A DNA stretch of 36,356 nt from CAZGMC01 sp964526565 (GTDB lineage: Bacteria; Pseudomonadota; Alphaproteobacteria; DSM-16000; Inquilinaceae), in contig CAZGMC010000037.1 in assembly GCA_964526565.1 (NCBI GenBank), positions 1-36,356 of the forward strand, in the 5' to 3' direction. Positions within the stretch are counted from its first letter, which is position 1, and each line of letters opens with the position of its first letter. Positions 1-9,393 of the stretch are shown one piece after another. Below the pieces are notes generated by a model. The model had not been told where the DNA came from, did no database searches, and saw only the letters and a program-made list of their open reading frames with translations. The position numbers and the translations under genes are program-made.

Positions 1-644
1 CATGGCAGCTCGCCAGGGCCAGGGCCAGGGCCGGGGCCGGGGCCGGGGCCGGGGCCAGGGCCGGGGCCAGGGCCGGGGCCGGGGCCGGGGCCGGGGCCGG
101 AAGCGGAGCCGGGGCCGGGCGTGTCGCCGCGGCCGAGCAGGGCGTCGACCCGGCGCCGCTCGTCGGGCGTCAGCGGGTCGGGCTCGGCTCGTGCCGGCCG
201 GCCGGCGGCCAGATGGACGGCCATGGCGATGATGCCGAGCAGCAGCACCGCCGCCGGCCCGAACCACAGGGCATAGGTGTTGGGCTGCACCGGCGGCCGC
301 AGCAGCACGTAGTCGCCGTAGCGGTCGGTGACATAGGCGAGGACCTGACCGTCGCTGTCGCCGGTCTCCAGCCGCTCGCGCACCAGCAGGCGCAGGTCGC
401 GGGCCAGCGGCGCGTTCGAGCTGTCGATCGACTCGTTCTGGCAGACCAGGCAGCGCAGCTCCGCCGAGATCGCCCTGGCGCGGGCCTCCAGCGCCGGATC
501 GTCGAGGCGTTCGTCCGGTTCGACGGCCAGGGCCGGCAGGGACAGCAGGAGGAGCAGGACGGCGATCAGCCCGCGGGCGGGTTGCGAGAGTCTCCGTGAG
601 CTTCTCCCGGTTCTCCCTGCCCTGCCCGCTCCCTCAACGGTCAT
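1..644 (-). CDS. ccmH: Cytochrome c maturation protein CcmH (3' edge at window boundary)
   Basis: Membrane-anchored periplasmic thiol protein that, with CcmF and CcmI, handles apocytochrome c CXXCH thiols before heme attachment. The translation has a Sec-type hydrophobic stretch (GLIAVLLLLLSLPALA), then the family motif ELRCLVCQNES with the redox pair CLVC, then RDLRLLVRERLETGDSD and YGDYVLLRPPV, and one membrane helix. The tail is unusual: PDERRRVDALLGRGDT leads into about 14 Gly-Pro dipeptides, making the protein longer than the usual ~150 residues. The only in-frame ATG upstream of the signal sequence is at 644-642, inside a palindromic repeat; the native start may have been lost. The last visible bases read CTG CCA TG and contain ATG at 3-1, so an ATGA overlap with a following ccmI-like gene is likely but lies outside the window. 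Confidence 0.85.
   Translation of the reverse strand, partial: MTVEGAGRAGRTGRSSRRLSQPARGLIAVLLLLLSLPALAVEPDERLDDPALEARARAISAELRCLVCQNESIDSSNAPLARDLRLLVRERLETGDSDGQVLAYVTDRYGDYVLLRPPVQPNTYALWFGPAAVLLLGIIAMAVHLAAGRPARAEPDPLTPDERRRVDALLGRGDTPGPGSASGPGPGPGPGPGPGPGPGPGPGPGPGPGPGELP
15..98 (-). repeat. Hexanucleotide repeat coding for (Gly-Pro)14 in ccmH
   Basis: About 14 tandem 6-bp units (ggccgg or ggccag on the plus strand), read on the minus strand as alternating Gly and Pro codons. Units are 6 bp, so copy-number change keeps the frame. The repeat ends four codons before the window edge. Confidence 0.85.
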
Positions 645-734
645 CCCCGCGCAAGCGGGGACCTCGATGGCATTGCGCACGCTGCCGCAGCGCTCACGAC
701 TCCCGCGAGGTCCCCGCTGACGCGGGGATGACCG
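638..734. repeat. Palindromic intergenic repeat (29-bp inverted arms)
   Basis: The left arm 638-666 and right arm 706-734 are inverted copies that match at 27 of 29 positions. Each arm also contains a small internal hairpin (ccccgc / gcgggg). This two-module layout resembles REP/BIME-like or MITE-like repeats that are dispersed in many proteobacterial genomes. It lies between ccmG and ccmH, and its left arm contains the ATG at 644-642 that now opens the ccmH frame. Dispersed copies elsewhere cannot be confirmed from this window. Confidence 0.75.
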
Positions 735-809
735 GGAGGAGAAGGGGAAACGCAGGCGCATCAGCTTCAACAGCACAAATCCAGCGACGTCCACCCGCAC
801 CTTCGCCTC

Positions 810-1346
810 CTACCGCCGCAGGTCCGCCAGCAGCGGCAGGATGTCCCGCTCGACCAGCTCTGGCGTCAGGGGGCCGGGATGGCGGTAGCGGATGCGGCCC
901 TCGGCATCCACGACGAAGGTTTCCGGCACGCCGTAGACGCCCCAGTCGATGGCGACGCGGCCCTCGCGGTCGGCGCCGATGCGGTCATAGATGTCGCCGT
1001 GGCGCTCCAGCCAGGCAAGGGCGTCGGCCGGATCGTCGCGGTAGTTGATGCCGTGGACGGTGACGCCCTGCTCGCGTGCCAGCCGGGTCAGCACCGGGTG
1101 CTCGGCCAGGCACGGCACGCACCACGAGGCGAACACGTTGACCAGCACCGGCGCGCCACCCAGGTCGCCGCGGGAGAACCTCTCTCCCCGCCCCGGCAGC
1201 GGCGGCAGCTCAAAGTCGGGCGCCGGCCGGTCGATCAGCGCCGACGGCAGCGCCCGCGGATCGTCCCCGCGCAGCAACGGCACCGCAATCCACAGCGCCA
1301 CGCCGAGGAAGAGGAGGAGTGGAATGAAGAACAGCAGTCGGCGCAT
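810..1346 (-). CDS. ccmG: Cytochrome c biogenesis thioredoxin CcmG/DsbE
   Basis: Periplasmic membrane-anchored thiol:disulfide oxidoreductase that reduces apocytochrome c cysteines for heme ligation. It is 178 aa, with an N-terminal signal anchor (residues 5-25) and a thioredoxin fold with active site WCVPC (C76 and C79). The loop GVYGVPETF around residues 137-144 carries the predicted cis-Pro and is characteristic of CcmG. Length and motifs match the family. It normally follows ccmF directly, but here an AT-rich gene (1352-1849) lies 5 bp upstream. Downstream, 165 bp containing a palindromic repeat separate it from ccmH. Confidence 0.95.
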   Translation of the reverse strand: MRRLLFFIPLLLFLGVALWIAVPLLRGDDPRALPSALIDRPAPDFELPPLPGRGERFSRGDLGGAPVLVNVFASWCVPCLAEHPVLTRLAREQGVTVHGINYRDDPADALAWLERHGDIYDRIGADREGRVAIDWGVYGVPETFVVDAEGRIRYRHPGPLTPELVERDILPLLADLRR

Positions 1347-1351
1347 TGACG

Positions 1352-1849
1352 CTAACCGTCATCACGATACAGGATCGAACGGCTATGCCATCTGTTGTAT
1401 AAATCAACAAGCGCCTGGAGATCCTTCTTGTTGAATATACAAGGGTCAACGAGCAGGAATTTTTCCACTGCATGGTTTATAATTGGCTCCATGTGATCGC
1501 GTATAATGGTTTCAAAATATAATTTTTGCTCAACACCAATCGCCAGAGAATCAAGATAATTGAGAAGTATTATGACCTCACGCTCATATTCTTTTACATT
1601 TGAATAATCAGTGGGGCTCTGCCTCTTGTTCCAGATGACTTTGGTTGCCTCATCCAAAATCGGATCGCTGTCATATCGCTCACAGGCGGCAATGGAGGCC
1701 CATTTCTTTTTTTGGTCGTTCGCCGCCTTGGTTTGTTCAGTTATTTTCTTTAGTTGCCTCAAGCCGACAACCGCGATGATGACCGTCATCATCGCGGTCA
1801 CCAAAGCCGCCAAGGCAGATATCAGCGCTATCCAGTCAGATGTGCTCAC
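1352..1849 (-). CDS. DUF4760-like small membrane protein, AT-rich insertion
   Basis: A 165-aa protein of unknown function. An N-terminal membrane helix (about residues 7-30, ALISALAALVTAMMTVIIAV) is followed by a charged linker and a helical cytosolic part with RYDSDPILDEA and EVIILLNYLDSLAIGVEQ, resembling DUF4760-type proteins. The start is GTG at 1849-1847, without a strong ribosome binding site. Base composition is clearly more AT-rich than the flanking genes, and codon choice differs (many AAA, AAT and ATA codons), which points to recent transfer. It splits the ccm operon between ccmF and ccmG in the same orientation, ending 5 bp before the ccmG start. The family assignment is from memory of sequence pattern. 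A link to cytochrome maturation is not implied. Confidence 0.7.
   Translation of the reverse strand: MSTSDWIALISALAALVTAMMTVIIAVVGLRQLKKITEQTKAANDQKKKWASIAACERYDSDPILDEATKVIWNKRQSPTDYSNVKEYEREVIILLNYLDSLAIGVEQKLYFETIIRDHMEPIINHAVEKFLLVDPCIFNKKDLQALVDLYNRWHSRSILYRDDG
1770..1798. repeat. Perfect 29-bp palindrome
   Basis: Two 14-bp arms around a single central C, centred on gatgatgac/gtcatcatc. It lies inside the coding sequence of the DUF4760-like gene, in the part coding for the membrane helix. It could be a protein-binding or cruciform site, or just a constraint of the repeated MTVI codons. Confidence 0.8.
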
Positions 1850-1915
1850 CGAACTGGTCCGCTGAACCCGAACCTTGAAGCCGGCATAATGACGATCGTC
1901 CGGAACCCGCCGTCA

Positions 1916-1945
1916 GAACTTCGGGATACCGAACTTCGGGATACC
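1916..1945. repeat. Tandem 15-bp direct repeat
   Basis: Two exact adjacent copies of gaacttcgggatacc in the non-coding segment upstream of the DUF4760-like gene. The 227-bp segment 1850-2076 holds no gene that I can support; it may be the scar or edge of the AT-rich insertion. Confidence 0.85.
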
Positions 1946-2076
1946 AAATGGCAGGGTCATGACGCTCCTCATTCTGGATGGAACCACAAGCAAGCATTGG
2001 CTGGCAGCGCATTCCAGCCGATCAATAACTAGTGTATCCGACGCCGAATGCCAATCGAATTCGGTGAATGGCTCCC

Positions 2077-2304
2077 TCACCGATCCGCCCGGCGATGCCG
2101 CTCCAGCATGTCGCGGGCCGCTTGGAGAAAGGCGTCGCGGTCGATGGTGCGGTCCATGGCCTCCAGCAGCACGGTCAGGACGTAGTTGTTGCCCAGGCCC
2201 GTCTCGGCCGCCAGGGCGCGCAGGTTGCTGTACGCTTCTTCGGTCAGGGCGACCGAAAAGCGCTTCGGCAGCGGCTTGTGGTGGCGCGGCGCGTCGGTCA
2301 TCAT
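2077..2304 (-). CDS. Small ribbon-helix-helix-like protein coupled to ccmF
   Basis: A 75-aa basic protein, beginning MMTDAPRHHKPLPK. The segment RFSVALTEEAYSNLRALA (about residues 16-33) plus the following GLGNNYVLTVLLEAM matches the strand-helix-turn-helix layout of CopG/Arc-type ribbon-helix-helix DNA-binding proteins. Its ATG at 2304 overlaps the ccmF stop by ATGA, so translation is probably coupled to ccmF. A regulator of the ccm operon or of another target is possible but is inference; no operator was identified. The end of this gene marks the left limit of the normal high-GC part of the operon, before the 1352-2076 insertion region. Confidence 0.7.
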   Translation of the reverse strand: MMTDAPRHHKPLPKRFSVALTEEAYSNLRALAAETGLGNNYVLTVLLEAMDRTIDRDAFLQAARDMLERHRRADR

Positions 2305-4286
2305 TCGGCCGCCCGGACGGCCGCCGCCGGCACCGCCCGCCGCCTGGCCGGCACGCCGATGCGCAGGCGCCGGTCGCTGAGCGACACCAGCCCCCCGGCC
2401 GCCATCAGCACGGCGCCCAGCCAGATCCACGGCACCAGCGGGTGGTGGTACAGGCGCACGGTCCAGGTGCCGTCGTCGCGCGGATCGCCCAACACGACGT
2501 AGAGGTCGGCCAGCCAGGTGGTGCGGATCGCCGCCTCGGTGGTGGTGCGTTGCGCCACCGGGTACCAGCGCTTCTCCGGCGTCAGCAGGAACCGCGCATT
2601 GCCCGCCGCCACGGTGAACACGCCGCGGTCGGCGGCATAGTTCGGGCCGGCGACCTGCTCGACGCGGTCGAAGATAACAGTGTAGCCGGCGATCTCCTGG
2701 CTGTCGCCGGGCGCCATCAGCGCGATGCGCTCGCTCATCCAGGCGGTCGAGCCGACCATGCCGGCCAGCGCCACGCCCAGCCCGGCATGGGCCAGCGCCA
2801 TGCCCCAGGCGCTGCGCGGCAGCCCGCGGGCGCGCCGCCAGCTGTCCGGCAGCGGCACACGGAACAGCCGCACCCGCTCCGCCACCTCGGTCAGCGCGCC
2901 AAAGAACGCCCAGGCGGCCAGCGCCACGCCCAGCAGGGCCAGCACCGGCCCGCCGGTGAACGCATAGAGGGACGCCAGCACCACGGCCACGGTCAGCGCC
3001 GCCGCCGCCTTCAGCCGGCCCAGCGCCCCGGCCAGGTCGGCACGCTTCCACGCCAGCAGCGGCCCCGCCGCCATCGCCGCGACCAGCGGCACCATCAGCG
3101 GCACGAAGGTTGCCTCGAAGAACGGCGGACCGACCGACACCCGGCCACCGCCGGCCGCCTCCAGGAACAGCGGATAGAGCGTGCCGATGAACACGGTCGC
3201 CGTCGCCGTGGTCAGCAGCAGGTTGTTGAGCACCAGCGCGCCCTCGCGGCTGACCGGCGCGAACAGCCCGCCGCCGCGCAAGCTCGGCGCTTGCCATGCA
3301 TACAGCGCCAGCGCGCCGCCCACCGCCACCGCCAGCATCGCCAGGATGAACACGCCGCGTTCGGGATCGACGGCGAAGGCATGCACCGAGGTCAGAATGC
3401 CGGAGCGGACCAGAAAGGTGCCGAGCAGGCTGAGCCCGAAGGTCAGGATGGCCAGCAGGATGGTCCAGGTCTTCAGCGCGTCGCGCTTCTCCACCACGAT
3501 CGCCGAGTGCAGCAGCGCGGTGCCGGCCAGCCACGGCATCAGGCTGGCGTTCTCCACCGGGTCCCAGAACCACCAGCCGCCCCAGCCGAGCTCGTAATAG
3601 GCCCACCACGAGCCCAGCGCGATGCCCAGCGTCAGCCCGCTCCAGGCGGCCAACGTCCACGGCCGGACCCAGCGCGCCCAGGCGGCGTCGACCCGCCCCT
3701 CCAGAAGCGCCGCCACGGCGAAGCTGAAGGCGATCGAGAAGCCGACATAGCCGAAGTACAGCAGCGGCGGATGGAACGCCAGGCCGGGATCCTGCAGCAG
3801 CGGGTTCAGATCCTCGCCGTCCAGCGGCGGCGGGAAAACCCGCTCGAACGGGTTGGAGGTGGCCAGGATGAACAGCAGGAAGGCGACGCCGATCATGCCC
3901 TGCACGGCCAGCACGCGGGCGCGCAGCGTGTCCGGCAGGTTGTGGCCGAAAAGTGCCACCATCGCCCCGAACAGCGCCAGGATCAGCACCCACAGGACCA
4001 TCGAGCCCTCGTGGTTGCCCCACACGCCGGACAGCTTGTAGAGTAGCGGCTTGGCCGAATGGCTGTTCTGGACGACGTTCAGGACCGTAAAATCCGACAC
4101 CACGTAGGCGTACGTCAGCGCCAGGAAGGCCAGCAGCACCAGGGCGAGCTGCCCGACCGCCGCCGGCTCCGCCACCGCCATCCACTGCGCGTCCCGCCGT
4201 GCCGCGCCGACCAGCGGCAACGTCGACTGGACGATCGCCAGCAGCAGCGCCAGCACCAGCGCGTAATGGCCCAGCTCGGGGATCAT
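2301..4286 (-). CDS. ccmF: Cytochrome c heme lyase subunit CcmF
   Basis: Large integral membrane component of the CcmFHI heme lyase that takes heme from holo-CcmE and attaches it to apocytochrome c. It is 661 aa with many membrane helices. The WWD domain GWGGWWFWDPVENASLMPWL is present, as are conserved periplasmic His-containing segments (NSHSAKPLLYKLSGVWGNHE) and HPPLLYFGYVG. The start is ATG at 4286 (MIPELGHYAL), overlapping the ccmE stop by ATGA; a longer upstream start is possible but less likely. The last codons overlap the next small gene, again as ATGA. Length fits the family. Confidence 0.96.
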   Translation of the reverse strand: MIPELGHYALVLALLLAIVQSTLPLVGAARRDAQWMAVAEPAAVGQLALVLLAFLALTYAYVVSDFTVLNVVQNSHSAKPLLYKLSGVWGNHEGSMVLWVLILALFGAMVALFGHNLPDTLRARVLAVQGMIGVAFLLFILATSNPFERVFPPPLDGEDLNPLLQDPGLAFHPPLLYFGYVGFSIAFSFAVAALLEGRVDAAWARWVRPWTLAAWSGLTLGIALGSWWAYYELGWGGWWFWDPVENASLMPWLAGTALLHSAIVVEKRDALKTWTILLAILTFGLSLLGTFLVRSGILTSVHAFAVDPERGVFILAMLAVAVGGALALYAWQAPSLRGGGLFAPVSREGALVLNNLLLTTATATVFIGTLYPLFLEAAGGGRVSVGPPFFEATFVPLMVPLVAAMAAGPLLAWKRADLAGALGRLKAAAALTVAVVLASLYAFTGGPVLALLGVALAAWAFFGALTEVAERVRLFRVPLPDSWRRARGLPRSAWGMALAHAGLGVALAGMVGSTAWMSERIALMAPGDSQEIAGYTVIFDRVEQVAGPNYAADRGVFTVAAGNARFLLTPEKRWYPVAQRTTTEAAIRTTWLADLYVVLGDPRDDGTWTVRLYHHPLVPWIWLGAVLMAAGGLVSLSDRRLRIGVPARRRAVPAAAVRAAE

Positions 4287-4729
4287 TGCGCCGCCTCCGG
4301 GCGCCATTCGCCGGAGGCGCGCAGGGCCTCGGCGACCTCCGGCGGCATGTAGTTCTCGTCGTGCCTGGCCAGCACCTCGTCGGCGACGAACACGCCGTCG
4401 GGCTGCAGGCGGCCCTCGGTGACCACGCCCTGGCCCTCGCGGAACAGGTCGGGGACGATGCCGGCATAGACCACCGGCACCTCGTGGGCCAGGTCCGTCA
4501 CCGTGAAGGCGATGCCGGCGCCGCCGTCGATCGGCGCCACCGAGCCGTCGGCGACCAGCCCGCCGAGGCGGAAGCGGTGCCCGGGCTCGGGCGCGCGCGC
4601 CTCCAGGTCGGTCGGGCTGTAGAAGAACATCAGGCTGTCCTGGAACGCCGTCAGGGTCAGGGCCGTCGCCGTGCCCAGGCCGAGCAGGGCGAGGCCGAGC
4701 AGGGTCAGCCGCCGCCGCTTACGCGTCAT
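4283..4729 (-). CDS. ccmE: Heme chaperone CcmE
   Basis: Periplasmic membrane-anchored heme chaperone that binds heme covalently through a histidine and passes it to CcmF. It is 148 aa with an N-terminal anchor (about residues 8-29), an OB-fold core with RFRLGGLVADGSV, and the signature ARHDENYMP. In that signature H123 is the covalent heme-binding residue and Y127 the axial ligand position. It overlaps ccmD at the 5' end by 11 nt and ccmF at the 3' end by 4 nt, consistent with one transcript. Confidence 0.96.
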   Translation of the reverse strand: MTRKRRRLTLLGLALLGLGTATALTLTAFQDSLMFFYSPTDLEARAPEPGHRFRLGGLVADGSVAPIDGGAGIAFTVTDLAHEVPVVYAGIVPDLFREGQGVVTEGRLQPDGVFVADEVLARHDENYMPPEVAEALRASGEWRPEAAQ

Positions 4730-4928
4730 CCGTCGCCGCCTCCCCCGATTCCGCGCGCCGGCGCCGCGGCCGCGCCGCCTCGATCCGGCGCAGGGTCTCC
4801 TCGTTGGCGCGCAGCCGGCGCCAGGACTGGACGAGCATGGCGATCAGCACCACGGCGCAGAACCCGTATGCACCCCAGACGAACGGGGCATACCCGCCCA
4901 TGTCAAGGAATTCGCGCAAACCCTCCAC
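4719..4928 (-). CDS. ccmD: Heme exporter protein CcmD
   Basis: Small single-span membrane protein that helps release holo-CcmE from the CcmABC transporter. It is 69 aa; the N-terminal FLDMGGYAPFVWGAYG is the recognisable CcmD signature, followed by one helix and a basic, charged tail. It is the first gene of the operon in this window; ccmA, ccmB and ccmC are not adjacent, so they must be elsewhere. The upstream 205 bp (4929-5133) are shared with a divergent cupredoxin gene and probably hold both promoters; no clear promoter was seen. Confidence 0.9.
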   Translation of the reverse strand: MEGLREFLDMGGYAPFVWGAYGFCAVVLIAMLVQSWRRLRANEETLRRIEAARPRRRRAESGEAATDDA

Positions 4929-5133
4929 CCTCGCGGACCTCCAGCCATCGACCGCCCTTCACATAGCGGCACAGCGGCGCCCAGCGCAGCGTCCGGTTCC
5001 CGCACGCGACCCCGTGCCGCACGGCAGCCACCGCCGGCGGCGCGCCACGGAACCCGCCGGCCCGAACCCGTGTTCCACCATCGCCCACGCCCGTCGCACC
5101 CCAAAGCTACCTGCACCGCGAGAGGAATACCCC

Positions 5134-5535
5134 ATGAAACGGCACGCCCTGTTCGCCCTGCCCCTGGCCGCCGGCCTGGCCCTGCCCATGGCGGCCTCGG
5201 CACAGGAGCAGCAGGAGACCCTGCTTCCCGAGCAGCCCCAGGTCATCGAGGTGCAGCTGGCCCGCTGGACCATGGGCTTCGACTCCGTCACGGTCGAGGG
5301 CCGCACCGCGCGCTTCGACATCGAGAACGTCGGCGACACCATCCACGCCTTCGAGCTGGAGGGCGAGGTCGGCGGCGAGGAGATCGAGATCGAGTCGGCC
5401 GAGCTGGAGCCGGGCGAGAGCGCCATCATCATCGTCTCGCTGCCGCCGGGCGAGTATGTCGTCTACTGCCCGATCAGCCAGCACCGGGAGTTCGGCATGG
5501 AGGCGACTGTCACCTTCACCGGCGAGAGCGAATAG
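5134..5535 (+). CDS. Periplasmic cupredoxin (type 1 copper protein)
   Basis: A 133-aa exported blue-copper-type protein. The signal peptide spans about residues 1-23 and ends in MAASA before QEQQE. The cupredoxin barrel ends in the typical ligand loop YCPISQHREFGM. H71 (DTIHAFELEG), C112, H117 and M122 form a plausible complete type 1 copper site. The ATG at 5134 has a purine-rich gagagga upstream. It is divergent from the ccm operon, so a role in electron transfer or copper handling next to cytochrome maturation is reasonable but inferred. The mature part is markedly acidic (many Glu). Its specific partner cannot be told from sequence. Confidence 0.88.
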   Translation: MKRHALFALPLAAGLALPMAASAQEQQETLLPEQPQVIEVQLARWTMGFDSVTVEGRTARFDIENVGDTIHAFELEGEVGGEEIEIESAELEPGESAIIIVSLPPGEYVVYCPISQHREFGMEATVTFTGESE

Positions 5536-5668
5536 GGCGAGTCCGGCCGCGGCCAGGTTGCCTGTCCGGCGGCACCGCCATCCTGCCCGCTGACGGCGGC
5601 AGGTGGCACGTTGCACTGCACCCGGCGGCGTGGCAGAAAGCGCGCCGCCCGATGCTGCGGACCGAGAC

Positions 5669-6607
5669 ATGCCCCACGACTGCGCTCCCGACGCCGCCCC
5701 CGCCGCCTCGACCGCCGCCACCGTGCCGATCCTCGACGGCATGCGGCAGGTCGCGGACCGCTATGACGGGTTCATTCTCGACCTGTGGGGCGTGATCCAC
5801 GACGGCGAGCGGCCCTATGCGGGCGTTGCCGAGTGCCTGGCCCGGCTGCGCGACGCCGGCAAGCGGGTCTGCCTGCTGTCCAACGCGCCGCGGCGGGTGG
5901 CCAGCGTCGTGGCCCGGCTGGAGGAGCTGGGCCTGCCGCGCGACCTGTACGACGCCGTGCTGTCGTCCGGCGAGGCGACGCACGATGCCATCAGGAACCC
6001 GCCGGACGCGTTCCATGCCGCCCTGGGCCGCCGCTGCCTGAACATCGGCCCACCGCGCGACGAGGACGTGCACCTGGAGACGGGGGTGACCCTGGTCCAT
6101 CGGCCCGAGGATGCCGACTTCGTCCTGTGCACCGGTGTCGACGAGTTCGACGAGACCCTGGACGACTACGCGCCGCTGTTGCGCGCCTGTGCGGCGCGGC
6201 ATCTGCCGATGGTCTGCGCCAACCCGGACCTGACCGTGGTGGCCGGCGACAGGCTGGCCATCTGCGCCGGCACCCTGGCCGCGTATTACGAGGAGCTGGG
6301 CGAGCGTGTCGCCTATCACGGCAAGCCGCACCCGCCGATCTACCGCCGCTGCCTGGCGCTGCTCGACGGCATCGGCCGGGACCGCATCCTGGCTGTCGGA
6401 GACAGCCTGCGCACCGACATCGCCGGGGCCAACGCCGCCGGGGTGGACAGCCTGCTGGTCACCGGCGGCATTCACGCCGACGAATTGAACCGGCTCGAAC
6501 CGGGCAATCCGGGTGGTTACCCGCGCCCCGATCCGGTGAAGGTCGCCGCGGCTGTCCGCGCCAAGGGACACCGGCCGCGGGGGGCGATCGCGCGGCTGGT
6601 CTGGTAG
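5669..6607 (+). CDS. HAD superfamily class IIA hydrolase (TIGR01459-like)
   Basis: A 312-aa HAD-fold phosphatase of unknown substrate, probably cytosolic. Motif I is ILDLWGVIHDG (nucleophile D38), motif II LLSNAPRR, then a class IIA cap domain, then HGKPHPPIY and motif IV AVGDSLRTDIAGANAAG. The second Asp of the usual DxD motif I is Trp, as is typical of this DLWGV-type subfamily. The ATG at 5669 (MPHDCAPD) is chosen over an upstream start at 5603 because the added residues look like non-coding translation. It ends 16 bp from a convergent RHH gene. Confidence 0.88.
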   Translation: MPHDCAPDAAPAASTAATVPILDGMRQVADRYDGFILDLWGVIHDGERPYAGVAECLARLRDAGKRVCLLSNAPRRVASVVARLEELGLPRDLYDAVLSSGEATHDAIRNPPDAFHAALGRRCLNIGPPRDEDVHLETGVTLVHRPEDADFVLCTGVDEFDETLDDYAPLLRACAARHLPMVCANPDLTVVAGDRLAICAGTLAAYYEELGERVAYHGKPHPPIYRRCLALLDGIGRDRILAVGDSLRTDIAGANAAGVDSLLVTGGIHADELNRLEPGNPGGYPRPDPVKVAAAVRAKGHRPRGAIARLVW

Positions 6608-6623
6608 CGGTGGTGCACCGCGC

Positions 6624-6971
6624 TCAGCCGAACACCTCGAGTGCCGAGCTCAGCGGCTTGCTGCGCACGCCGAATCGGACATTGCGTCCGCCGTCCAGCG
6701 GCGGCTCCGGCCTCGCCGAATCGCTGGCCACCGCGCGGTAGTAGCTGATGATGAACACGCGCAAGGCCGCTGTCAGCCCCATGTCGCCGCGCAGGGAATC
6801 GACCAGGCTGCAGATCTGGTTCATGGTCAGGCCCTCGCGGTCGCGAATCTCGTTCAGGCTCGCCCACATCACCGGCTCCATGCGGACGCTGGTGCGCCGG
6901 CCGGACACGTTGATGTTCTTGCAGACCGGCGTCTGATCCGCAGCTTGCATGGCTTTCCACGATGTCTTCAT
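6624..6971 (-). CDS. Ribbon-helix-helix domain protein (RHH_4-like)
   Basis: A 115-aa protein. Residues about 17-60, with CKNINVSGRRTSVRMEPVMW followed by LNEIRDREGLTMNQICSLVD, match the alphaproteobacterial ribbon-helix-helix family often called RHH_4. Such proteins are predicted DNA-binding dimers, but the target is unknown. The C-terminal half (MGLTAALRVFIISYYR) is helical and also typical of the family. It is convergent with the HAD hydrolase. The upstream region 6972-7204 is relatively AT-rich and probably carries its promoter. Confidence 0.85.
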   Translation of the reverse strand: MKTSWKAMQAADQTPVCKNINVSGRRTSVRMEPVMWASLNEIRDREGLTMNQICSLVDSLRGDMGLTAALRVFIISYYRAVASDSARPEPPLDGGRNVRFGVRSKPLSSALEVFG

Positions 6972-7204
6972 GGCCTCGGCGATCGCTGTTGGCGGAGCCC
7001 CGAATCACGAAACCTGGAATAAAATTTCCCTTTCGGACAGAGCAGGCTTCGCACCTTTGGTTGCACTATACTTTAGTCGAGCCCCGAACGTGGCTCAATA
7101 AGCAGTTCGCTTCCGGAATGAATAAATCTGCTTCCGTTAACGCCCTGGTGATCCGGGCCGGACAGGTTGGGGTTGCAGTAGCGCCCGAATCGAGAAGATC
7201 AGCC

Positions 7205-7426
7205 ATGCCCAGCCGCCCGGTCTCCCGCCTGCCGACGGGCCCGATGCCGGCGCGATCGCCGGCCGAGGCGCCGGCCGAGGCGCCGGCCGAGACGCCGGCC
7301 GCACCGCCCTTGCCGCCCCCCGCCGGGTTGGGGCGTGCGGTGCTGCGCCGCCTGCGCGGCATGGCGGCGGACGGGGAGCAGGCGCCGGCCCTGGCCGGGG
7401 CGGTAAAGCGCCTGCTCAAGGAATAG
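7205..7426 (+). CDS. Small hypothetical Ala/Pro-rich protein
   Basis: A 73-aa ORF that I do not recognise. It has low-complexity PAEAPAEAPAETPA in the middle (12-bp repeat gccgaggcgccg) and a basic helix-like end GRAVLRRLRGMAADGEQ...VKRLLKE. It lies 60 bp upstream of the ABC exporter in the same orientation and follows an AT-rich upstream segment. It may be real, but low complexity and high GC make it uncertain. Confidence 0.35.
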   Translation: MPSRPVSRLPTGPMPARSPAEAPAEAPAETPAAPPLPPPAGLGRAVLRRLRGMAADGEQAPALAGAVKRLLKE

Positions 7427-7486
7427 CCGGCGCCGTCATGCCGGCAGCGCTTTGTGCGGCGGGCTGTCCGCCCTAGGTTCAACGGC

Positions 7487-9334
<1,848 letters not shown>

Positions 9335-9393
9335 TCGTCCGGCGGATTGGTAGCGATTCGCTTGCCGGCTCTGCGTGGTGCGTGTGGTAAACC

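Noticed and set aside
2077..4467. Long minus-strand frame of about 796 codons across ccmF
   Set aside because: It is the out-of-frame shadow of ccmF with Arg/Ala/Gly-rich, non-family sequence. Only its last 75 codons, after the ATGA at 2304, look like a real gene.
7116..7139. General-stress (EcfG-type) promoter upstream of the small ORF at 7205
   Set aside because: ggaat and cgtt are present, but the spacer is 15 bp and the first box is imperfect, so this is too weak to claim.
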